Positions 19,556-29,600 of a DNA stretch of 44,463 nt are shown piece after piece. The notes beneath the pieces were generated by a model, which saw nothing but the letters and a program-made list of their open reading frames with translations, had not been told where the DNA came from and did no database searches. The stretch covers positions 1 to 44,463 of the forward strand of contig JAJFGD010000191.1 in NCBI GenBank assembly GCA_021776315.1, read 5' to 3'. The DNA is from Hyphococcus sp. (GTDB taxonomy: Bacteria; Pseudomonadota; Alphaproteobacteria; Caulobacterales; Parvularculaceae). A program made the translations under genes and the position numbers. Every line of letters starts with the position of its first letter. The stretch's first letter is position 1.

Positions 19556-20329
19556 ATGGATAAAATCCAAATGGAACGCTATGCGCGGCACATCTTGTTG
19601 CGGGAAGTGGGCGGACAGGGGCAAAAAAAGCTGCTGGCCGCACGCGTCTTGGTCGTCGGAGCCGGTGGGCTTGGTGCCCCAATCATTCAATATCTTGCGG
19701 CCGCAGGCGTTGGTACTATTGGCGTCGCAGATGACGACATCGTTGCGCTCTCAAATTTGCAGCGGCAAACCATTTTCCATACGGATGATGTTGGCCTAGC
19801 CAAGGTCAAAGCGACCGGGACTTTTGTCGGCCAACTCAATCCTGACATTGACGTTATCGAACATGATGTTCGCATCACGTCCGATAACGCTGACAGCATT
19901 ATCCATGACTATGACCTAGTGATTGAGGGTGTCGATAATTTTGAGACACGTTACGTTCTGAATGATGCCGCAATACTCGCCAAAAAAACACTAATCTCAG
20001 CTGCCGTCGGGCGTTTTGAAGGTCAACTCGCTACCTTTAAACCCTACATTAACCCCGGTATTTTGCCTTGCTACCGCTGTTTTGTGCCTGAGGCGCCGCC
20101 GTTGGACCAGCAGGTCAATTGTGCAGAGGAAGGCGTGCTTGGTGCGGTAACCGGCGTCATGGGCACCCTGGCCGCTATGGAAGCATTGAAAGAGCTGATC
20201 GATGTCGGCGTCAGTCTCGCTGGTAACGTTGTATTGTATGAAGGCCTCAGCGCGACTTTTCGTACGGTTACATTGCCCGCTGATCCCAATTGCCCAAGCT
20301 GTGGGGGTCAGCAATTAAAACAGAAGTAA
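19556..20329 (+). CDS. ThiF/MoeB/HesA family adenylyltransferase
   Basis: MERYARHILLREVGGQGQKKLLAARVLVVGAGGLGAPIIQYLAAAG; CYRC and CPSC zinc motifs; start at MDKIQ. Confidence 0.93.
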   Translation: MDKIQMERYARHILLREVGGQGQKKLLAARVLVVGAGGLGAPIIQYLAAAGVGTIGVADDDIVALSNLQRQTIFHTDDVGLAKVKATGTFVGQLNPDIDVIEHDVRITSDNADSIIHDYDLVIEGVDNFETRYVLNDAAILAKKTLISAAVGRFEGQLATFKPYINPGILPCYRCFVPEAPPLDQQVNCAEEGVLGAVTGVMGTLAAMEALKELIDVGVSLAGNVVLYEGLSATFRTVTLPADPNCPSCGGQQLKQK

Positions 20330-20357
20330 TATTCTGTATGCTGCCTGTTTTCCAAGA

Positions 20358-20822
20358 TTAATCTTCTAGGGTAATTACAACAACACTGCCAGGCGCGACA
20401 TCAACTTTTGTTTCGCTAAATGCAGGTCGACGCAATCTTGGAATGACACCGTTTGAAAAGGCGATAGGTTCTTTTGGGATACCCAAGGCACCACGGTTAA
20501 GACGTCCATCACCATTTTCATCAAGATAAGCAGCGAAAGCGTAATCACCGGGTTCCAATCCTAGGAACCGAACAACAGCGACGCCATTTTCATCCAACAC
20601 ACCGCGATGTTTCATCGCCGCCATTTCTAGAAAATTATCTTCGCTATCATAGACCGTCAATCGAACCGCTTGTCCGGCTTCGGTTTCGAAATTTGTTTGC
20701 ACAGCAGCAACGACCCCATTGGGATCGGAATATTTGAGAAACGGGTTTGAAACCGGCACGCTGTCAGCATGAGCCATACTCATCCCCGCCAGCATTACAA
20801 CAATTCCCCAAAACACGCGCAA
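20358..20822 (-). CDS. DUF2141-like secreted protein
   Basis: Signal peptide; GDYAFAAYLDENGDGRLNRGALGIPKEPIAFSNG. Confidence 0.85.
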   Translation of the reverse strand: MRVFWGIVVMLAGMSMAHADSVPVSNPFLKYSDPNGVVAAVQTNFETEAGQAVRLTVYDSEDNFLEMAAMKHRGVLDENGVAVVRFLGLEPGDYAFAAYLDENGDGRLNRGALGIPKEPIAFSNGVIPRLRRPAFSETKVDVAPGSVVVITLED

Positions 20823-21152
20823 AACGATTACCTTCTCACCATGCCGCTTTCACGGTCAAAACCTCCGACGCCTAGATGGCGCAGGGCCCCCTAAGATGCG
20901 CCGCGATGCTGTGGATTCAACTAAAATTTTCACTATATCACGCAGTTGTAACAATCTGTGACCACCTTGCCACGCCTATGCCCATAAATACTGGGCTCTA
21001 GAGCAATCGGAGCGAAAGGGTGAGTGAAACTTTAACGCGCTGAAAACAATAAAAATGATCCATACGCATCGAAGTGGGACATCACAGAATGCCCCAATAC
21101 CGACCCAATTGAGCATCGGAATTGGTTGAGCCCAGGAATTAAGAACTCTCAA

Positions 21153-22160
21153 TCAAGCTATTTTCGGCTCCAAATCGGAATCGAGGCCGAGGATCACTCG
21201 GTCGGGTGGCTTATGTCCATCAGCGAACATTTTAATGTTAATAACGACCCGGGCCCCCATCTCAATGCGACTTTCAACGGTCGCCGAAGCCATATGCGGT
21301 AGCAACACCACATTGGGTGCATTCAAAAGTTTTTCATTGGGCGCACCGCGCTCGTAAACATCAAGTCCTGCACCAGCGATACGTCCGGCCTCAATCAGAT
21401 CGGCCAGCGCCGCTTCGTCAACGATTTCACCACGTGAGACATTCACCACATAGGCATGGGGTTGCAGCAATTCTAATCGGCGCCTGGACAACAAATGAAA
21501 AGTTGCTGGTGTATGCGGACAGTTTACTGAAACGATGTCCACATGAGCCAGCATTTGATCAAGGCTGTCCCAATATGTCGCCTGAAGTTCTTCTTCAACA
21601 TGAGGATTGATCGGTTTGCGATTGTGATAATGAACAGCAAGACCAAAGGCACCGGCGCGGCGGGCGATTGCTTCACCAACGCGTCCAAGACCGATGATAC
21701 CAAGCTTTTTACCGCGCACGCGATGACCAAGCATCCATGTTGGTGACCAACCGGCAAAGTCACCACTCTCTAATGCCCTGACCCCTTCTACCAGGCGCCT
21801 TGGCACAGCCAAAACCAATGCCATTGCCATGTCAGCGGCATCTTCTGCCAGCACTGATGGCGTATTCGTCACGGTGATGCCGCGCGCGTTGGCAGCAGCC
21901 ACATCGATATGGTCTGTGCCAGCACCAAAATTAGCAACCAATTTCAACCGACTGCTTGCCGCTGCAAAAAAGTCCGCATCTAGCTGATCGCCAATCGTTG
22001 GTGCCAACACATCACAATCTTGAGCGAGCGAAATCAGATCGGCGCGAACCAGAGGAGCGTCATCCACCTGCAAGCGCGTATCGAATAAGTCTGACAGGCG
22101 ATCTTCAACCGCGTCTGGCAGTTTTCGCGTGACTGCAACGGTGACTTTATTCTCAGTCAT
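21153..22160 (-). CDS. D-isomer-specific 2-hydroxyacid dehydrogenase (glyoxylate/hydroxypyruvate reductase-like)
   Basis: GKKLGIIGLGRVGEAIARRA; VNVSRGEIVDEAALADLIEAGRIAGAGLDVYE. Confidence 0.95.
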   Translation of the reverse strand: MTENKVTVAVTRKLPDAVEDRLSDLFDTRLQVDDAPLVRADLISLAQDCDVLAPTIGDQLDADFFAAASSRLKLVANFGAGTDHIDVAAANARGITVTNTPSVLAEDAADMAMALVLAVPRRLVEGVRALESGDFAGWSPTWMLGHRVRGKKLGIIGLGRVGEAIARRAGAFGLAVHYHNRKPINPHVEEELQATYWDSLDQMLAHVDIVSVNCPHTPATFHLLSRRRLELLQPHAYVVNVSRGEIVDEAALADLIEAGRIAGAGLDVYERGAPNEKLLNAPNVVLLPHMASATVESRIEMGARVVINIKMFADGHKPPDRVILGLDSDLEPKIA

Positions 22161-22205
22161 AAAATAGCCTTACCACGGACAGTTAAAAAGAATTTTTTTG
22201 TTTAG

Positions 22206-22221
22206 TTAACCAGCCATTAAC
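22206..22221. promoter_or_regulatory. CtrA-like box TTAA-N7-TTAAC
   Basis: TTAACCAGCCATTAAC in divergent intergenic region. Confidence 0.55.
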
Positions 22222-22278
22222 GGCTCTGATGTCTGATAAGCATTTGTTCATATTTACCTGTGGTTAGAGTTGGCGATT

Positions 22279-22800
22279 ATGAGAGGCATCCCGGCAAATT
22301 ACGTCGCCGCAATCATTATGGCGGTGTTCTTTATGCCCGCGAGCATCACATCGGCGCAAGCCCAACAATCGACCGTATCGCCCCGTTTGGATACCCCGTC
22401 GGGATATCCGGTTCCCCGTTTTGTCTCACTCAAGGCGAGCAAAACCAATTGCCGCTCTGGGCCCAGTTTCGATCACCCCGTTCGTATTACCTTTATGCGC
22501 AAAGGGCTTCCTGTCATGGTCGTTGCCGAAACCAATGACCATTGGCGCAAAATTCGCGATTCTGACGGCGACGAATGTTGGTCACATCGATCAAAACTTT
22601 CAGGTAACCGTACCGCGCTGGTTGTTGTCGACGGTCTTGCCTTACACACACAGCCCGATACGGAAATGCCCATGCGTGCGCGCCTTGGAAAAGGCATTAT
22701 TGGCCGTGTCGAGACCGTACAGGGGGACTGGTTACAGTTTTCCACAGACGGCATGAAAGGCTGGGCACCAATTTCCGGCTTTTGGGGTGCCAAAGACTAG
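22279..22800 (+). CDS. SH3-like domain secreted protein
   Basis: Signal peptide; VSLKASKTNCRSGPSFDHPVRITFMRKGLPVMVVAETNDHWRKIRDSDGDECW. Confidence 0.88.
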   Translation: MRGIPANYVAAIIMAVFFMPASITSAQAQQSTVSPRLDTPSGYPVPRFVSLKASKTNCRSGPSFDHPVRITFMRKGLPVMVVAETNDHWRKIRDSDGDECWSHRSKLSGNRTALVVVDGLALHTQPDTEMPMRARLGKGIIGRVETVQGDWLQFSTDGMKGWAPISGFWGAKD

Positions 22801-22880
22801 CCCGCAAATGCTGCACCGCGGAATTGACCAAGACGCTTGCCGTGTTTACCTAGCGGCCAGTAAACGCAACACAGCAGATA

Positions 22881-23414
22881 ATGACCGAATCAAAAAACAG
22901 TTATAATCGCGAAGAACTTCTTGAATGCGGATATCACGGCTTACGTGGTCCCGGCACAGCTCAATTGCCGGTACCGCCTATGCTCATGTTTGACCGCGTT
23001 TCTCTTATCAACGACGACGGCGGCGCTTATGGCAAAGGACGCATCGAAGCGGAGCTAGATATCAATCCAGATCTCTGGTTCTTCGACTGCCATTTTCCAA
23101 ATGACCCTGTCATGCCAGGCTGCCTAGGCCTCGACGCTCTATGGCAGTTGATCGGGTTTTATTTGACCTGGTCGGGAAACCCTGGCCATGGCCGTGCTTT
23201 GGGGGCGAAAGACGTGAAATTTTCTGGTATGGTCGTGCCAACCGCAAAAACGGTTCGGTATGAAATCGACATACGTCGGATGATGCGCCGTCCTTTGATC
23301 CTTGGTATTGCCGATGGTGTGATGAAGGTCGATGGGCGCCAAATTTATGAAGCCAAAGATTTGCGCGTTGGCTTGTTTTCTGCGGAACAATTGGCAGCAG
23401 GCCTGTCTTTGTAG
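22881..23414 (+). CDS. fabA: 3-hydroxydecanoyl-ACP dehydratase/isomerase
   Basis: [25 protein letters not shown]. Confidence 0.97.
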   Translation: MTESKNSYNREELLECGYHGLRGPGTAQLPVPPMLMFDRVSLINDDGGAYGKGRIEAELDINPDLWFFDCHFPNDPVMPGCLGLDALWQLIGFYLTWSGNPGHGRALGAKDVKFSGMVVPTAKTVRYEIDIRRMMRRPLILGIADGVMKVDGRQIYEAKDLRVGLFSAEQLAAGLSL

Positions 23415-23450
23415 CGACACGCCTCAAACTGCCAGAATGAAAGGATTATT

Positions 23451-24665
23451 ATGCGTCGCGTAGTGATTACGGGAATGGGTGTCGTCTCATCAATAGGCGG
23501 CGATGTTGAAGCTGTCACAACCTCTCTGCGCGAAAGCAAATCCGGCCTTTCTCGATCCGAACAATTTGCCGAACACGGATTTAAATGCCAAGTTTGGGCG
23601 CGCCCTCCTGTCAATGTGGAAGAAGTTCTAGACCGCCGCACGCGTCGTTTTATGGGTGAAGGGGCCGGCTGGAATTATATCGCGATGCAAGAAGCATTGG
23701 CACAGTCGGGTTTGGCCGAGGACGAGATCAGCAACCCTATGACCGGGATTATCATGGGGTCCGGCGGGCCATCGACCCAAGCCATAATTGAAGCAGCGGA
23801 CAAAAACCGCGCCACCGGCAGCACCAAAAAAATTGGACCAACGGTTGTTCCAAAAGCCATGTCGTCCACTAACTCAGCGACGTTAGCGGTTCCGTACAAA
23901 ATTTTAGGCGTCAACTATTCGATTTCATCAGCATGCGCCACATCTGTACATTGCATTGGCGCGGCAGCTGAACAAATCATGTGGGGCAAGCAAGATGTTG
24001 TCTTTGCTGGCGGTGGTGAAGAATGCGATTGGAGCATGTCGAACCTATTTGACGCCATGGGCGCGATGTCGACGGAATTTAACGACACACCCGAAACTGC
24101 AAGCCGTGCCTATGACCGCGACCGCGACGGCTTTGTTATCGCTGGCGGTGCAGGTGTTGTGGTCCTGGAAGAATATGAACGTGCCAAAAAACGTGGCGCA
24201 AACATTCTCGGTGAAATCGTTGGCTATTATGCCAATTCAGATGGGTATGACATGGTTCAGCTTTCGGGCGAAGGTGCTGTGCGATGCATGCGCGGTGCGA
24301 TGGAAACGGTCCGCCAACCCATCGACTATCTAAATCCGCACGGCACTTCGACGCCGGTCGGTGACCAAAAAGAAACACAAGCAATCCGCGAAGTATTCGG
24401 CTCTGAGATTCCTCATTTTTCATCAACAAAATCTTTAACCGGTCACTCACTCGGGGCCGTTGGTGCACAAGAGCTGATCTATGGTCTAATCATGATGCGC
24501 GATAAATTCATTACAGCATCAGCCCATATTGAAAATATTGACCCCGAATTCGCTGACCTACCTATCGTCCGTGAACGCATTGATAATGCGAAAATCGATT
24601 GCTTCATGACGAACAGCTTTGGCTTTGGCGGCACAAATGGATGCCTAGCCGTCGCCCGGGTTTAG
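23451..24665 (+). CDS. fabB: Beta-ketoacyl-ACP synthase I
   Basis: [50 protein letters not shown]. Confidence 0.97.
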   Translation: MRRVVITGMGVVSSIGGDVEAVTTSLRESKSGLSRSEQFAEHGFKCQVWARPPVNVEEVLDRRTRRFMGEGAGWNYIAMQEALAQSGLAEDEISNPMTGIIMGSGGPSTQAIIEAADKNRATGSTKKIGPTVVPKAMSSTNSATLAVPYKILGVNYSISSACATSVHCIGAAAEQIMWGKQDVVFAGGGEECDWSMSNLFDAMGAMSTEFNDTPETASRAYDRDRDGFVIAGGAGVVVLEEYERAKKRGANILGEIVGYYANSDGYDMVQLSGEGAVRCMRGAMETVRQPIDYLNPHGTSTPVGDQKETQAIREVFGSEIPHFSSTKSLTGHSLGAVGAQELIYGLIMMRDKFITASAHIENIDPEFADLPIVRERIDNAKIDCFMTNSFGFGGTNGCLAVARV

Positions 24666-24674
24666 GAAGCCCCG

Positions 24675-24860
24675 ATGCCGGAAATCTTCTATGCAAGCAT
24701 TGCTGCAGCTGTCATTGCGAGCATCGGCCTATGGTGGTTTCGGCTTGTATTGCCAGTATTTCGAAAAAAACCAAAAACAACGCGCTATGGTATTTACGCG
24801 TTCGTTTGGCTTGCCTATTTCATTTTGACCGTGATCGTGATTACACGAACGGGCGCATAA
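24675..24860 (+). CDS. Small two-TM membrane protein between fabB and fabI
   Basis: 61 aa MPEIFYASIAAAVIASIGLWWFRLVLPVF...GIYAFVWLAYFILTVIVITRTGA; tightly packed on same strand. Confidence 0.7.
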   Translation: MPEIFYASIAAAVIASIGLWWFRLVLPVFRKKPKTTRYGIYAFVWLAYFILTVIVITRTGA

Positions 24861-24875
24861 AAAGGACTGAATAAA

Positions 24876-25697
24876 ATGAGCGGTGAAGTTCAATTCCCTA
24901 AGGGCGACCTCATGAAAGGCAAACGCGGCATGATCATGGGCGTGGCGAATAAAAATTCGATTGCCTGGTACATTGCACAGCAAATGCACGCGCAAGGCGC
25001 CTCATTAGCCTTCACCTATGCCAACGAAGCGCTTGCCCGGCGCGTGCGGCCTTTGGCGGAAAGCCTCGATGCTGAGCTCATCTTAGAATGCGATGTGCTT
25101 TCAGACGCGTCCATGGAAACGGCCTTCAAAACGGTCGAAGATAAATGGGGTGAGCTTGATTTTCTTGTTCATGCGATCGCCTTCACCGACAAAACGGCCC
25201 TTGAAGGATCATTTGTCGAAAACACAACGCGGAAAATTTTCCGCGACACTATGGATGTTTCAGCATTTTCTTTTGTTGATTCCGCGAATCGCGCCGCAAA
25301 ACTAATGAAAGATGGCGGGTCCATGATAACGCTGACCTATCTTGGCTCCGAACGCACAGTGCCAAATTACAACGTCATGGGCGTCGCCAAAGCCGCGCTG
25401 GAAGCATCTACGCGGTACATTGCGCGCGACCTTGGCCCAAAAAATATCCGCGTTAACGCCATCTCAGCTGGCCCCATTAAAACCCTAGCTGCCGCAGGGA
25501 TTTCGTCGGGTCGTCACATGTTTTCGTTTAGTCGGAAAGCAAGTCCATTGCGCGATGACACGGATCCAAAAGGGGTCGCAGGCGCAGCTTTATACTTGCT
25601 GTCAGACCTTGGTGCATCATGCACTGGCGAAACGCATCATGTGGATGGCGGATTCCATATTGTGGGCATGCCAGACGAAGCGGCCTTGAAGGAGTAG
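24876..25697 (+). CDS. fabI: Enoyl-ACP reductase (NADH)
   Basis: GKRGMIMGVANKNSIAWYIAQQM; YNVMGVAKAALEASTRYIARDLGPKNIRVNAISAGPIKTLAA. Confidence 0.97.
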   Translation: MSGEVQFPKGDLMKGKRGMIMGVANKNSIAWYIAQQMHAQGASLAFTYANEALARRVRPLAESLDAELILECDVLSDASMETAFKTVEDKWGELDFLVHAIAFTDKTALEGSFVENTTRKIFRDTMDVSAFSFVDSANRAAKLMKDGGSMITLTYLGSERTVPNYNVMGVAKAALEASTRYIARDLGPKNIRVNAISAGPIKTLAAAGISSGRHMFSFSRKASPLRDDTDPKGVAGAALYLLSDLGASCTGETHHVDGGFHIVGMPDEAALKE

Positions 25698-25709
25698 CGA
25701 AGCTACTCC
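25691..25709. terminator. 8-bp perfect hairpin spanning both stop codons of convergent genes
   Basis: GGAGTAGC-gaa-GCTACTCC; no U tract. Confidence 0.5.
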
Positions 25710-26560
25710 AACGCTTTCAATAGATATGGCGAAGGATTAATGCGCACATACCCATCCGTATGATCCGCCATATGTTCCAACCAATATTTGTGGCCAGCAC
25801 CATAAACCACAACCACGCGATCCCCCGGCCCTGTGACGTCCATCAGTTTTGACCAAATTTTTGCATTTCGCATGAACCAATAGGCTTGTAATTCAGCACC
25901 TGGTTGATCCTCACCCAGATCAAAATCTGACAAGCCGTAATAAAAATCTGCCGCTGACATAGGGCCGGTATTAAGCTTGTAAAGTTTTTCCGCGATGTGA
26001 TCATCTTTCGTTTTTTCGGTAAATTCTTCAACCATGCTTTGCGCATTGGCGAGAAACTCACTGATCTTGTCTCCTTGACCACTCGCCTGTGCGTGCGCCA
26101 TCACTTTGCCAAATGGGAAATAATCAGGCTCATCTGATGATGGTTGCTCATCAATGCCGTAAACCCTTGTAATACCAATATTTTGGGCCAATCTGTACGC
26201 GACTTGAGCCCGTTCATTTTCGTTCTCGGCTAAGGTTTGATCTGAAAATTCAGCAAATTTTGGATCGATAAAGTCTGGCGCATCCGTCACCCGTTCTGTG
26301 ACAACAACATTTGGATCAAAGCGCGCCAAAGCGCTCGCCAATTCGTCAAGTTCTTGCTGTCGGCGTGGCGTTAAAACACTTTGCGTTTCCACATTGATCA
26401 GGTCACTCGTTGATCCTGCCATGTGATATGTCCCCAGGATCATCACTTGCACAGCCTGCGGATTATCTTCGCGTGCTATACCGTCCTTAGTGCCCGCATT
26501 AGGCGTTACTGCACAGCCTGCAATGGCTGTCATGAGAATGACTGATAGATATTTAAACAT
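25703..26560 (-). CDS. DUF5694-like putative lipoprotein
   Basis: Lipobox IAGC; VMILGTYHMAGSTSDLINVETQSVLTPRRQQELDELASAL. Confidence 0.8.
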   Translation of the reverse strand: MFKYLSVILMTAIAGCAVTPNAGTKDGIAREDNPQAVQVMILGTYHMAGSTSDLINVETQSVLTPRRQQELDELASALARFDPNVVVTERVTDAPDFIDPKFAEFSDQTLAENENERAQVAYRLAQNIGITRVYGIDEQPSSDEPDYFPFGKVMAHAQASGQGDKISEFLANAQSMVEEFTEKTKDDHIAEKLYKLNTGPMSAADFYYGLSDFDLGEDQPGAELQAYWFMRNAKIWSKLMDVTGPGDRVVVVYGAGHKYWLEHMADHTDGYVRINPSPYLLKALE

Positions 26561-26690
26561 GTCGCGACCCCGTGTTGCCGTTCTTTCCTATCGTTGACCA
26601 TTCAAGCTATTGATGGAAAGGAAAAATCGGTAGGACGTTGCAAGTTTACGCTGTTTCGATCACCAAGTGACGAAGAAAGGCATGCTGATC

Positions 26691-27119
26691 ATGGCAGTTT
26701 CTGCGAAAGACATCATTAAACAGCTAGACCTCGCCCCCCATCCTGAAGGGGGCTGGTACCGGGAAACTTGGCGTGCTGGCGCACCACCTGGCACCCGCGC
26801 CAGCGCTACGGCGATTTATTTCTTATTGGACAAAGGCCAGCGATCCCATTGGCATAAGATCGATGCAACCGAGATTTGGCTTTACCATGCAGGTGCACCA
26901 TTGCGCCTTGAGATCTCCGACGATGCAAGAACGATCAAAACCGTCACTTTAGGAGCGGATTTTGCTCAAGGTGAACAGCCTCAAGCCATTGTTCCACCCG
27001 ACTGTTGGCAGGCCGCACAAACATTCGGCGATTGGACATTGGTGAGCTGTACCGTGGCACCAGGATTTGAATTTACCGGATTTGATCTCGCTGCGCCGGA
27101 TTGGACGCCCGGCGCATAG
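26691..27119 (+). CDS. Cupin (DUF985-like) domain protein
   Basis: LDLAPHPEGGWYRETWRAG...ATAIYFLLDKGQRSHWHKIDATEIWLYHAGAPL; start taken as MAVSAKD. Confidence 0.9.
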   Translation: MAVSAKDIIKQLDLAPHPEGGWYRETWRAGAPPGTRASATAIYFLLDKGQRSHWHKIDATEIWLYHAGAPLRLEISDDARTIKTVTLGADFAQGEQPQAIVPPDCWQAAQTFGDWTLVSCTVAPGFEFTGFDLAAPDWTPGA

Positions 27120-27120
27120 A

Positions 27121-28065
27121 CTATTCGATTTCGCCAACCAACGCGATGTAAGTGTGATCATCGCTAATGGCGATGCGGGTGATGTTGTGCAAACCGTCGA
27201 CCGCATAATCACCAACTACCTGCCATTGTGGCGCGGTGTTTTCCAGCGCGTTAAACATCAAGGTTGATCCGTTGCCTGCCATCAGGCCCGCTAACTCACC
27301 AGTATCGGAAAAGACGACAACGAAATCCTGCACATCAACGGGCAATCCAACTACATTACTCACCGCACGGGTTCGAAGATCAAAAAACATGACTTGGTGA
27401 ATCTCATCGGGATCGATAGCCGTAAAAAACAGCCCTTGCCCATCCGGTGTCGCATGAAAACTGCGCCCAATATTGTCGGCGATTGCTTCGGACTGATCGC
27501 TTTCGACATCGACAAGGTGCAACGCCGGCGGTTCACTGCGCAAAAAGACACCGAGCTTTTCGCCACCGGCAAGCCACGCGTAATATCCCAATGGCGCAAA
27601 GTCGATAGCAGCTTCGCCAGGCCCACCCGTTTCAGGCGCGAAATGCACCCGGGTCACGTCGCCCGCTTCATTTTCTTGGATGTAGGAAACGCCAAAATCC
27701 GCGGGTGCTGTTTTGGGCGAGTATTCGCTGATCGTCGGTGAATCATGGAACAATCGCTGCTGCTTACTAACAAGGTCAAAGACCCAAATGTCAGTCTTTC
27801 CCGTCGCATTTTCTGAAACGAAATAAAACTCATGGGTCCCGGGAATGAACGATGGTTGATTGTCATAACCAGGCGCATTGGTGACATTTAGAAGATCGCG
27901 CAAGACGAGCCCTTCGTCGCCAAAATCCATAGACGCAACAAAGATATCAGTCTGTGGCGGGTTCGCCGTATCAGCAGCAAGGTCCGGTCCCTCCGCTTCG
28001 TTATTTGCTGGTGCACAGGCCGCCAATGTGAGGGCAGTACAACCAGAAAGCCATAAACGGTTCAT
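27121..28065 (-). CDS. PD40/TolB-like beta-propeller putative lipoprotein
   Basis: Lipobox LAAC; HEFYFVSENATGKTDIWVFDLVSKQQRLF repeats. Confidence 0.75.
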   Translation of the reverse strand: MNRLWLSGCTALTLAACAPANNEAEGPDLAADTANPPQTDIFVASMDFGDEGLVLRDLLNVTNAPGYDNQPSFIPGTHEFYFVSENATGKTDIWVFDLVSKQQRLFHDSPTISEYSPKTAPADFGVSYIQENEAGDVTRVHFAPETGGPGEAAIDFAPLGYYAWLAGGEKLGVFLRSEPPALHLVDVESDQSEAIADNIGRSFHATPDGQGLFFTAIDPDEIHQVMFFDLRTRAVSNVVGLPVDVQDFVVVFSDTGELAGLMAGNGSTLMFNALENTAPQWQVVGDYAVDGLHNITRIAISDDHTYIALVGEIE

Positions 28066-29576
28066 TATTCACCCCCCACAAAGACGCGCACATCGCGGGC
28101 TAATGCCTCTAAGGACGGTTGATGGATATACATCATATGTCCAGATTCATAATAGGTCAGGGTCAATCTAGAGCGATCAAACCCTGGCTGGGCCATGGTC
28201 ATTTCAGTACCAAAGAACGGTGTGGCAAGATCGTAATAGCCATTGGCCGCCAGAATGCGCAGATCTTTGTTCTGGCGCATGGCCTTTTCTACATAGGGCG
28301 CAACATTCACATAGGAATTTCGTCCGCCCGCATCGCCTGTGTCCCAATTCCAATTACGCACACCACCAAGCGTCGTGTAGGGCTGTGTGATATCCACATC
28401 GAGATCTCGGCTAAAGTAATCCAAAATGCCGGCCGTATAAGCGGCATCAATACCGTATGCGGACGGATCATATTCTGGATTCTCACCAACACCGTCCGCC
28501 TCGGCACCAGTAAAACGCGCATCGAGACGACCAACCGCCAATCCTTCGTCGCGCAAAAGCTCGCGCATGAAACGACGGAGGGGAATCCGCAAATTTGAGC
28601 GGGTTACATAAGTTTGCGAAAGACCAATAAAGTTGGCAAGGCGTGCTGCAACCGCATCCCGCTCAGTTTCTGCCATGAGCTGCCCTTTCAATAGGGCGGG
28701 CATATAATCATCCGTCGCAAAAACCCGCGCATCAGCTAGGAAGCGCTCAAGGTCACCATCCCATGGGGTTTGATCAACCTTGCCATGATACCAGGCGGTC
28801 GCCGCATAGCTCGGCATTAGCCCAATATACCCAACGTCATTACCGTCATCAGTGGCGTCATAGCCAAAATTCAATACGGTTGAGATCAACACCACGCCAT
28901 TGATGGCAATGTCTGTCCAACCGCTTTCAAGCGCATCCAATAACGCTGCTGATCGGGTTGTCCCATAACTTTCGCCCATCATATATTTTGGCGAGTTCCA
29001 TCTTTTGTGCTCAACGAGCCAACGGCGAATAAACTCGCGGATGGACGCGGCGTCTTTGCTAACGCCCCAATAATCATCCGTGGAAGCATCGCCCAATGTC
29101 CGTGACCAGCCAGTACCAACAGGATCGATGAAAACCATATCTGCGACATCGATAATGGATTCAGGATTGTCGATGAGATCATACGGTGCCGCACCATCAT
29201 CATCCGGGTCAGAGGGCAAGCGTACCCGCTTCGGTCCGAAGACACCCATATGCAGCCAGAGTGACGCCGAACCCGGCCCCCCATTAAATATGAAGGCAAC
29301 CGGACGTTCGCGGGGGTCCGCATAACCGTCGGCGATATAGGACGTTGAAAAAATAGACGCGACCGCTTCGCCTTTGTCGTTTTCCAGAAATGTCTCGCCG
29401 GCGATAACCTTATAGCTGATCGAGCGACCATTGGCAGTGATCCGTGCGTCAGTTTCATATCGCCGCGGTTCATCCTTGCCGGCGTCTTCCATGTTGGTTT
29501 GAGTTGATTGATCTTGTGCTTCCGCACAGCCACTGACCAACAACAACGCAAAGGCGGCGAGGACGATTCGACCCAT
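28065..29576 (-). CDS. S10 family serine carboxypeptidase-like putative lipoprotein
   Basis: Lipobox VSGC; AFIFNGGPGSASLWLHMG; MGESYGTTRSAALL; YYESGHMMYIHQPS. Confidence 0.92.
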   Translation of the reverse strand: MGRIVLAAFALLLVSGCAEAQDQSTQTNMEDAGKDEPRRYETDARITANGRSISYKVIAGETFLENDKGEAVASIFSTSYIADGYADPRERPVAFIFNGGPGSASLWLHMGVFGPKRVRLPSDPDDDGAAPYDLIDNPESIIDVADMVFIDPVGTGWSRTLGDASTDDYWGVSKDAASIREFIRRWLVEHKRWNSPKYMMGESYGTTRSAALLDALESGWTDIAINGVVLISTVLNFGYDATDDGNDVGYIGLMPSYAATAWYHGKVDQTPWDGDLERFLADARVFATDDYMPALLKGQLMAETERDAVAARLANFIGLSQTYVTRSNLRIPLRRFMRELLRDEGLAVGRLDARFTGAEADGVGENPEYDPSAYGIDAAYTAGILDYFSRDLDVDITQPYTTLGGVRNWNWDTGDAGGRNSYVNVAPYVEKAMRQNKDLRILAANGYYDLATPFFGTEMTMAQPGFDRSRLTLTYYESGHMMYIHQPSLEALARDVRVFVGGE

Positions 29577-29600
29577 ATTCTCTCTCACTTTTTGGTGGAT

